NCBI GenBank assembly: GCA_910588405.1
Contig: CAJUPT010000001.1
Span: 202,047-214,834, forward strand
Origin: an uncultured Lachnospiraceae bacterium
GTDB taxonomy: Bacteria; Bacillota; Clostridia; Lachnospirales; Lachnospiraceae
Length of the DNA: 12,788 nt
Direction of reading: 5' to 3'
Positions 6,920-12,788 of this stretch are shown here, one piece after another. The position numbers and the translations under genes were made by a program. The notes under the pieces are model-generated. The model was given only the letters and a program-made list of their open reading frames with translations. It ran no database searches and had not been told where the DNA came from. Numbering within the stretch: the first letter of the stretch is position 1; every line of letters starts with the position of its first letter.

Positions 6920-6991
6920 CGTGTCCTCATATCTTTTACTTTGAAAGTATTAAAATCTTCCGGTAGGATTGCGCAGAGCCTGCATGGGTGT

Positions 6992-8896
6992 TTACTTTGT
7001 AACGATTTTCAGGTAGACATGAATCAGCCGGCTTCGGCTTTTCCGCCACCAGATGCTGAAAGCACATGCCGCTTTCGACAGCCCCAGCTTCCGGCCATGT
7101 TTTTTTACCAGCCAGGCATGCTCTTTTACATAGTCCTGTCCCCGGCCGCCCTCTCCCATCACCTCTCCGGTGTTGGAATCCTTACGAACCCGAAACGCGT
7201 TCAGACACTCGTGAATCATATATACCTGCCCCAGGCAGGCCATCCGCACCCAGAAATCAAAATCCGGAATATAGGAAAAGCGCCGGTCAAAGCCTCCCGC
7301 CTTCACGGCCGAAGCTTTCGGGAACAGGTTGTTGCAGGGCGCGCCGAAAAAGTTATTGAACAAAAGGGAATAGCGGGCCAGCTTCCTGCCGTCCATCAGC
7401 CCTTTTTTCGGCCAGCGGTAAAAAGCGCCTGCGTTCTGGCCCATCACATTAATCAAACGGGTATCGCTCATCACCAGATGAACGTTCGGATAAGCCAGAA
7501 AAGGCGCCAGCTCCTTTTCAATGCTGTCAGGATACAGAAGATCGTCAGCGCAAAGCAGCTTGACATATGTGCCCCTGGCCTGCCGAATACATGCATTCCA
7601 GTTTCCGGAAAGTCCCAGATTTTTCGAATTGACCTCCAGCCGTACACGGTCATCCTTCGCCGCCATCCGCTCCACCAGCTTCACCGTATCATCGGTGGAG
7701 TGATCGTCCACCACCACCAGCTCCAGATTCTTATGGGTCTGGTTCAGCACCGATTCCATCGTCCTTTCGATATAGGCTCCGCTGTTATAGGCCGGGATAC
7801 AGACGCTGACCAGAACATCCTCTGCAGCCGGCAGCTTCTCTTTTGTCGTTGATCTTTTTCCACATAACTGCTTTTTATACAACAGGCCCCCGGCCACAGA
7901 TTTCTTTGCGGATTTCGGAAATTTTCCTGATATTGGAAATATTTTCTTACTTTCCTCGGCAGCCCACCGCTTCTCCCAATATCTTTTATTCATACTAATG
8001 TAATATACCAGCCGCCGGGGCAGCCGGTCATAACATTTCCCCAGCCGGTACCCTAAAAATTTCGCCCCGCTCCCAAGCGCCAACGCCGGAAGCCGGTCAA
8101 ACCGCCGGTTCTTCACCAGGAATCCGGCAGTCTTTTTGACCAGCCGGATTCCTTCCCCCTCGGATTTTGCCATTCCAAACACCCGGGGATTCTGCTTCTG
8201 GGACACGCCCAGGTCAAAATTCCTGGAAAACTGCTGCCTGAAGCTGTAATTATGGGAATGAATCACCTTTGCGTCCGCTGCATAAGCGATTCCATAGCCT
8301 GCCTGGATCAGACGCCCCGCAAAAATCATATCCTCATTAAAGATCGCCGGCACGGGAAAGCCGCCCAGCTTCTCATACACCGACCGGCGGTACATGGCGC
8401 ATACATTGGAACAGAAAAAAGTCTTGATGCCCAGTTCTTCCAGATCCGCCGCCGTCTTCACCCGGCTTTGATCCGGATAATTAAAAGAACGGGTATACCG
8501 CTCAATCAGACGGCATTCCTGATCCGGCAGCTGCCTGGCATAAGCCGCCGCCACAGACTCTCTGTCAAAGGCTTTCACCAGGTTTTCAATTAAAAAGGAA
8601 TCCCCCGGCACCGCGTCATCCGTCATAAATAAAAGCAGGTCGCCCTCACACCGCCCGGCGGCCATATGCCGCGTGCCGCCATGGTCAAACTCCTCCGGCG
8701 TGATATTGACAAACTCTGCAGGTATCCTGCGCGCCGCGAACCGCTCCCTGACCCTTTCCTGGTTCTTCAAGGGCTTCCCCGTATTCACGATCAGAACATG
8801 ATGGGGCTGATATGTCTGCCGAAGCAGCCCGGCAACCTGGCGGTTCCATTTCTCATCCGGTTGATAGGTGGGTATGATCACATCTACAGTCAGCAT
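6992..8896 (-). CDS. Two-domain GT2 glycosyltransferase (rhamnosyltransferase-like + GT2)
   Basis: A 634-residue protein with two GT2 catalytic domains in tandem. Domain 1 (about 1-310): VDVIIPTYQPDEKW (4-17), MTDDAVP (91-97, DxD equivalent), FNEDMIFAGRL (186-196, catalytic-base region), and a basic tail, as in the rhamnosyltransferase-like family common in Clostridia. Its usual nucleotide-binding DDxS is replaced by VNTGKP (37-42). A charged linker (about 310-358) leads to domain 2 (about 360-634): VSVCIPAYN (363-371), VVDDHSTDDT (395-404), LCADD (448-452) and PDFDFWVRM (544-552), all intact. No membrane segments, so it works at the inner membrane face, adding two sugars in turn to a lipid-linked glycan. 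AGGAGA seven bases before ATG 8896 fixes the start. It lies 66 bases after the flippase and 72 before the DPM1-like gene. Sugar and acceptor are unknown. Confidence 0.85.
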   Translation of the reverse strand: MLTVDVIIPTYQPDEKWNRQVAGLLRQTYQPHHVLIVNTGKPLKNQERVRERFAARRIPAEFVNITPEEFDHGGTRHMAAGRCEGDLLLFMTDDAVPGDSFLIENLVKAFDRESVAAAYARQLPDQECRLIERYTRSFNYPDQSRVKTAADLEELGIKTFFCSNVCAMYRRSVYEKLGGFPVPAIFNEDMIFAGRLIQAGYGIAYAADAKVIHSHNYSFRQQFSRNFDLGVSQKQNPRVFGMAKSEGEGIRLVKKTAGFLVKNRRFDRLPALALGSGAKFLGYRLGKCYDRLPRRLVYYISMNKRYWEKRWAAEESKKIFPISGKFPKSAKKSVAGGLLYKKQLCGKRSTTKEKLPAAEDVLVSVCIPAYNSGAYIERTMESVLNQTHKNLELVVVDDHSTDDTVKLVERMAAKDDRVRLEVNSKNLGLSGNWNACIRQARGTYVKLLCADDLLYPDSIEKELAPFLAYPNVHLVMSDTRLINVMGQNAGAFYRWPKKGLMDGRKLARYSLLFNNFFGAPCNNLFPKASAVKAGGFDRRFSYIPDFDFWVRMACLGQVYMIHECLNAFRVRKDSNTGEVMGEGGRGQDYVKEHAWLVKKHGRKLGLSKAACAFSIWWRKSRSRLIHVYLKIVTK

Positions 8897-8962
8897 TTTT
8901 TCTCTCCTGATGTATATACCAAAACAATTCAGCCATTGTTTATTACCATAGTGGCCGAATCT

Positions 8963-10240
8963 TTAACGATTACTCTTTCGCTTCTGATTCCTGAAATCTG
9001 CCGCAAAACAAAAGGCCGCATATCCCCCGAACAGCAAAAACAGCAGCGCCATCATCAGGAAATAGGCCGCCGCACCGCCCATAATCCCGTGGGTTCTCAC
9101 AAGCGGCCCGGTCACTGCCAGGGCAGCCAGAAAGACAATGCCGTACAGCACGAACAGGGATTTCTGTCTCCTGAATATCACCAGAACATAGTACAAAAGC
9201 GTCTCACCCGCATACAGGCTCCCCCCCGCCACAAGAAGCAGCAAGGCGCCCCTGTAGGACGACACATCCGCACCGCTGATCAGGTTTAACACCGGCGTGC
9301 CAAGGGTATAGCCCAAGATCTGGGCCAGCGCCGCGAACGCCGCGATAATGGCAAAAATCTTAAAAATCCCAGCCGCAAACCTTCGCCGCTGCCGCCGTTC
9401 CCACTTCACCACCATCCCGGTGAGGAACGGGCGAATAATATAGCCTGCCACCAGATTGATCACCATATTTGGCAGAAAAATCACGGTATAGCAGTAAACC
9501 GCCGAATCATTGACATGGGCCTCGATGGCAAATTTCGAAGCGTTTAATATATAATATTCCATAAACGAAGCGAGAAAGATCAGCACACACTCCCGCAGAA
9601 GCATAAACCCTTTCCGCCAGTCAGGACGGCGGATATAGCGGAAAAAACCGCCTGGAACCATATCAAAAATCACCACGCCCGCCGCTGCCGCCAGCACGGC
9701 GGCGGCGCAGGCCGGAATCAGGCTCCTGGTCAGAAGCAGCGCCACGATATAGGCCGTCACCGATAACAGGGTGCGGAAAAACATGGACTTTCCCGCCATA
9801 TACAGCCGGTCCCGCCGCTGAAATTCAATCTCATACACATCGGCAAAGCCGTCCGCCATCTTAAAACAGATCAGCAAAAACACCACCGCCGCTTTCGCCG
9901 CGGTAAAGTCGGAAACCAGAAGATAGACGATCCCGGCAGCCGCCGAAAACAGGCATGTGGCAATCCGGACATGAAAATACTCCTGAAAGGCATACCGCCC
10001 CGCCACATCGGTCTGATGATAAGGCCGCACGCCAAAATAAGATACAGAAAGCAGCTGCTGGCCGATGGCAAAGGCAAAGGAAAACACGCCTCCCGCCGAC
10101 TCTCCCGCCACATTTCCCGTAACCGTGGTTAAGAGCAGGGTGGCAAAGGCGTAAAAGGTGCTGCCAAGCATATTCCATATGATATTCCGTCTGCTGATAT
10201 TCCGGTCACTGCCCACCAGCCATTTCCGTATTCGTCTCAA
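8963..10240 (-). CDS. Wzx-type polysaccharide flippase / MOP superfamily transporter
   Basis: A 425-residue protein with about 12 membrane segments of the PST/Wzx (oligosaccharide flippase) branch of the MOP superfamily, which moves undecaprenyl-pyrophosphate-linked glycan units to the outer face. The start is typical: NISRRNIIWNMLGSTFYAFA, a short cytosolic N-terminus before segment 1 with the conserved N-W-N region. The middle region (YYILNASKFAIEAH, then YCYTVIFLPNMVINLVAGYI) is also family-like, and the tail is basic (RNQKRKSNR). The start is TTG. The frame opens at TTG 10250-10252, but TTG at 10238-10240 has GGAG six bases upstream, so I prefer it. Either start overlaps the end of licD (35 or 47 bases), so translation is probably coupled. 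The next gene is 66 bases downstream. Confidence 0.8.
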   Translation of the reverse strand: MRRIRKWLVGSDRNISRRNIIWNMLGSTFYAFATLLLTTVTGNVAGESAGGVFSFAFAIGQQLLSVSYFGVRPYHQTDVAGRYAFQEYFHVRIATCLFSAAAGIVYLLVSDFTAAKAAVVFLLICFKMADGFADVYEIEFQRRDRLYMAGKSMFFRTLLSVTAYIVALLLTRSLIPACAAAVLAAAAGVVIFDMVPGGFFRYIRRPDWRKGFMLLRECVLIFLASFMEYYILNASKFAIEAHVNDSAVYCYTVIFLPNMVINLVAGYIIRPFLTGMVVKWERRQRRRFAAGIFKIFAIIAAFAALAQILGYTLGTPVLNLISGADVSSYRGALLLLVAGGSLYAGETLLYYVLVIFRRQKSLFVLYGIVFLAALAVTGPLVRTHGIMGGAAAYFLMMALLFLLFGGYAAFCFAADFRNQKRKSNR

Positions 10241-11087
10241 AGGCCTCTCCAAACTCTAATGCATAGGGATAATGATTTTTCCGCTTGTCCACAGGCGGCA
10301 GCGTCATAAAGTCCGGCCACATCTGAGACAGCATCTTCTCAATATTCCTCGGGAAATTCAAATATACGTCCTCAAAAGGCTCCTGCCGCAGCGGATACAA
10401 ATCTTCCAGGGCAATGGTATTCCAGAACCGGTTCGTGTCGCAGAGATAGGAAAGCCGCTTCGTCTCCTGCCCCTGATAACGGGTCATGGCCCTTTTGCAG
10501 CGGCGGTACAGCCTGCGCCTGGAAATCCCCAGACCCTTCATCATATAGTGAGCCCCTTTGCAGATCAGCCGCATCACTGCCGCCTTCCATCCGTTTCCCA
10601 TAATCACCGGCTCCGGAATACAGCGCAGAATCAGCAGCTTACTGTAAAACCATGCCTCAAAAGCCTGCCGTTTATATGCCCTCTCATCGTCGGGCACCGG
10701 GTCAAAGGGATAAATATCAAGGAAAATCCCCAGCTCACAGTCCAGATCCTTAAAAGCTTCCTCCCGGAATTTCGTTCCCTTAAGCATCATGCGGGTGGTG
10801 GTCAGCGGATACGCCTCGCACACCTCCGCGTTCATCATCTGATAACGGTCAGGAAATTCCTTTCGCACCGCCTTTTGAAGTTTTACATAATCCTTCCTGG
10901 GCATACAGACATCGATATCGTCATCCCAGGGAATAAATCCTTTATGGCGCAGGGCGCCGATGGCTGTCCCCGCAAAAGAAAAGTAAGTCAGATGATATTT
11001 TTCACAGAGCCGCAGAAAATCCTTCAGGATTCCAAGCTCTGTTTTCTGCAGTTTTTTTAATGTTTCCTGATCGTATTCTTTATACAT
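10206..11087 (-). CDS. LicD family phosphotransferase
   Basis: A 293-residue soluble LicD-type enzyme. Known members transfer phosphocholine, or another phospho-alcohol, from a CDP-activated donor to a sugar in teichoic acid or LPS-type glycans. Key family region: GTAIGALRHKGFIPWDDDID (40-59), in which the Asp cluster at 55-59 is the nucleotidyltransferase-fold metal site, followed by VCMPRKDY. The C-terminal part (FPRNIEKMLSQMWPDFMTLP, then PVDKR and H) fits the family too. The ATG at 11085-11087 has GGGG four bases upstream, next to the stop of the small ORF. The gene sits after the fused nucleotidylyltransferase/aminotransferase gene, a strong hint that the fused enzyme makes its CDP-donor. 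Which head group is moved cannot be read directly. The 3' end overlaps the flippase start. Confidence 0.9.
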   Translation of the reverse strand: MYKEYDQETLKKLQKTELGILKDFLRLCEKYHLTYFSFAGTAIGALRHKGFIPWDDDIDVCMPRKDYVKLQKAVRKEFPDRYQMMNAEVCEAYPLTTTRMMLKGTKFREEAFKDLDCELGIFLDIYPFDPVPDDERAYKRQAFEAWFYSKLLILRCIPEPVIMGNGWKAAVMRLICKGAHYMMKGLGISRRRLYRRCKRAMTRYQGQETKRLSYLCDTNRFWNTIALEDLYPLRQEPFEDVYLNFPRNIEKMLSQMWPDFMTLPPVDKRKNHYPYALEFGEAFETNTEMAGGQ

Positions 11088-11097
11088 TTTTCCCCAA

Positions 11098-11175
11098 TTA
11101 TTTCAGTTTCATCACCGTGAAAACCGGCGTTCTGTCCACATATTTATGCTTAAAAGCATCCGTTTGTGTAATCAT
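11098..11175 (-). CDS. Small ORF, 25 aa, between fused enzyme and LicD
   Basis: ATG at 11173-11175, stop TAA at 11098-11100, giving MITQTDAFKHKYVDRTPVFT plus VMKLK. AGGGAG lies six bases before the ATG, a better ribosome binding site than many genes here. It starts 20 bases after the upstream stop and ends 10 bases before the licD ATG, so it fills the gap as a gene would. The peptide is basic, soluble and resembles nothing I know. It could be a true small protein, a coupling device for licD translation, or the remnant of a decayed gene. Confidence 0.4.
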   Translation of the reverse strand: MITQTDAFKHKYVDRTPVFTVMKLK

Positions 11176-11195
11176 ACCGCTCTCCCTGACAACAG

Positions 11196-12788
11196 TCAGC
11201 ACAATATCCGTGAAAGCGCCTGCGTAAGCCGCCTGTTCTCCGACCGCCGCCGGATCGCCAGCCGGATATACTGGCCGCCCTCCAAACCCTTTTTCCCGGT
11301 CAGATCCTTAATCAGTATCTTTTCTTCCAGTAAAAGCCTGCGGGTCAGTTCCGTTGCCGCAGGCCCGCCGTCCTTAATCCGGCACATAATATAGTTAGCC
11401 TCTGACGGATAAACCTCCATGTAAGGAAGTTCGGAAAGCTGTTCCGACAGCTCCCTTCGGCATTCCCGCAGCCTGTCCAGGCTCTGCTCGTAGTCGGAAC
11501 GGTATTTCTCGTAGATCTGCAAAAAGAACTCGGCAAAGGAATTAATATTCCAGATCGCCACATCCTTTTTCAGCTCACTGATCAGTTCCCGGTCGCCGCC
11601 GGCCAGAACCCCCAGCCGAAGCCCCGGCACGCCATAAGACTTGGAGATGCTTTTCACCACGATCAGACCGGGGTAACGGTTTAAAATCTCCTGTTCAAGC
11701 AGTGTATGATCCGGCTCTTCGGCAAAATCCGCAAAAGATTCGTCCACCACCAGACGTATTTCCTTTTCTTCCGCCCACTGTGCCAGCCGAAGCAGCCCTT
11801 CTTTTTTTATATAGTTCCCCGACGGATTGTCCGGGTTCACCACTACCAGCATATCCACAGGATGCGCCTCATAATAATCCATCAAATCCTGTTCCGTGTA
11901 CATTAACGAACGAAGTCCGCCCGCTTCGCCAGAGGCATGCATTACGGGATGCCCCTGCCCATCCCCCGACTGGCGCAAATCACCCATCTGGCCGGGAACA
12001 AAGGTTACTACCCGGTTCCCGTGGTTTTCCTGCTTCCCTTTCCGGTTCGGATATTCCTCAAAAGTCGGCAGCGCCATGCCAATCCGGCTGCCATCCCGCT
12101 CCATCAGCGCTTTAATTAGCTCCGCCGCCCCGTTCCCCGGCACAATCTGGTCCGGCTTCAGCCCGAAGCATTTGGCCGCCAGAAGGCTGTTTACCTCCAT
12201 GCCGGAAGGGTACTCCGTCAGCAAAGTCTCAAAGCTGGCCTTCATCTCCTCTGTCATCTGCCTGGGCGGAAAGAAAGGATTGACCAGATAGCAGTAATCC
12301 AGAAGTCCCGGATACCGCCAGTATCCGCCGTACCGTCTCTGGTACAGCCCAAGGCGCTCATCCTCCTTCGCAAACAGCGACCGGGCGATATCCAGATCCT
12401 GGACGTCGTCGATCTCGTACCACCGCTCACCCGCAAGCAAGGCCGCCTTGATCTGATAATCGTCCAACAGCGTGATTACCTTCAGAACCTGCTCATAGTA
12501 TTCATTGTTCCCCAGCGCCTTACAGTAGGCCTCCAGAAAAGGAATATAGCAGGAACAGGAAAATTCCCTGCTGAATTTATAGATATTGACCGTCTTGTAA
12601 TACTGCTCCCGCTCCGCATAGGAAAATTCCTTTTTGCTGACAAAGCGCAGGATATTCCTATTCTCATCCAGCGTCACCATCGTGCCGTCCATCCAGCTTG
12701 CATAGCGGTCCACCAGAACAAGGTTCGGATATGGATCCGCAAGCAGACGGCGGAGAGCCGCAGGCTCGAAGATAATATCGCACTCTAA
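11196..12788 (-). CDS. Bifunctional nucleotidylyltransferase / PLP-dependent aminotransferase (HisC/CobD-like), 5' partial
   Basis: 530 residues are visible; the frame stays open to the right edge, so the N-terminus is missing. Residues 1-155 are the C-terminal part of an NTP-transferase (LicC-like, CTP:phosphocholine cytidylyltransferase type): WMDGTMV (32-38), TVNIYKF (66-72), and WYEIDDVQDLD (123-133), the conserved EID..DL metal motif; the nucleotide loop at the start is outside the window. Residues about 155-530 are a class I/II PLP enzyme of HisC/CobD type: PGNGAAELIKA (217-227), VNPDNPSGN (317-325), VVDESFADF (347-355), SISKSYG with the PLP lysine at 383, and YIRLAIR with Arg 509. The residues needed for PLP chemistry are all visible. 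It probably makes or transaminates/decarboxylates a phosphorylated amino compound and activates it with CTP, supplying LicD. The fold alone cannot separate aminotransferase from phosphothreonine-type decarboxylase (CobD). First gene of the visible operon part. Confidence 0.82.
   Translation of the reverse strand, partial: LECDIIFEPAALRRLLADPYPNLVLVDRYASWMDGTMVTLDENRNILRFVSKKEFSYAEREQYYKTVNIYKFSREFSCSCYIPFLEAYCKALGNNEYYEQVLKVITLLDDYQIKAALLAGERWYEIDDVQDLDIARSLFAKEDERLGLYQRRYGGYWRYPGLLDYCYLVNPFFPPRQMTEEMKASFETLLTEYPSGMEVNSLLAAKCFGLKPDQIVPGNGAAELIKALMERDGSRIGMALPTFEEYPNRKGKQENHGNRVVTFVPGQMGDLRQSGDGQGHPVMHASGEAGGLRSLMYTEQDLMDYYEAHPVDMLVVVNPDNPSGNYIKKEGLLRLAQWAEEKEIRLVVDESFADFAEEPDHTLLEQEILNRYPGLIVVKSISKSYGVPGLRLGVLAGGDRELISELKKDVAIWNINSFAEFFLQIYEKYRSDYEQSLDRLRECRRELSEQLSELPYMEVYPSEANYIMCRIKDGGPAATELTRRLLLEEKILIKDLTGKKGLEGGQYIRLAIRRRSENRRLTQALSRILC

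Noticed and set aside
6647..7852. Plus-strand open frame of 401 codons across the GT2 genes
   Set aside because: It is antisense to two clear glycosyltransferase genes with intact motifs, has no ribosome site, and its translation is His/Pro/Arg-rich as expected from a mirrored frame.
10272..11060. Plus-strand open frame of 262 codons opposite licD
   Set aside because: Antisense to the whole licD gene, no family resemblance and no promoter or ribosome site; a shadow of licD codon use.
1..12788. CRISPR array, tRNA, rRNA, insertion sequence or phage genes
   Set aside because: No regularly spaced repeats, no tRNA-like cloverleaf, no transposase or integrase motifs, and no terminal inverted repeats were seen.

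Overview
The window looks like chromosomal DNA from an anaerobic gut Firmicute, most likely a Lachnospiraceae relative. This is inferred from strong GGAG/AGGAGA-type ribosome binding sites, TTG starts, extended -10 promoters, a mid-range GC content, and gene families typical of Clostridia (ECF S component, DUF2304, LicD, giant surface-glycan membrane proteins). No RNA gene, CRISPR array or mobile element was seen.

Left part (1-3503): the 3' end of a PucR/CdaR-type regulator on + overlaps, tail to tail, a MATE-family exporter on -. Next come a lower-GC orphan gene of unknown function on - and, divergent from it, an ECF transporter S component on +. The 467-base gap between the last two holds two outward-facing promoters and a long, potentially structured leader for the ECF gene. 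A strong two-way terminator at 3555-3588 closes this part and also ends the large operon that arrives from the right.

Right part (3672-12788, all on -, read from high to low coordinates): a surface-glycan gene cluster cut by the right edge. In reading order it has (1) a fused nucleotidylyltransferase and PLP-dependent aminotransferase/decarboxylase-like enzyme (5' end missing); (2) a 25-codon small ORF with a good ribosome binding site; (3) a LicD-type phosphotransferase; (4) a Wzx/MOP-type flippase; (5) a protein with two GT2 glycosyltransferase domains in tandem; (6) a DPM1-like polyprenyl-phosphate glycosyltransferase; (7) a DUF2304 small membrane protein; (8) a 668-residue multi-pass membrane protein with YfhO/GT-C-like layout.

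How they may work together (inference): the fused enzyme makes and CDP-activates a phosphorylated amino compound, LicD transfers it to a glycan, the tandem GT2 enzyme extends the lipid-linked glycan and the flippase exports it. The last three genes form a separate outer-face glycosylation module: polyprenyl-phosphate sugar synthesis, a membrane partner or flippase, and a transferase. No polymerase, initiating transferase or ligase is visible; they would lie outside the window. The most interesting points are the proposed CDP-amino-compound pathway held in one fused protein plus LicD, the three-gene glycosylation module, the small ORF before licD, and the leader of the ECF gene with alternative pairings.
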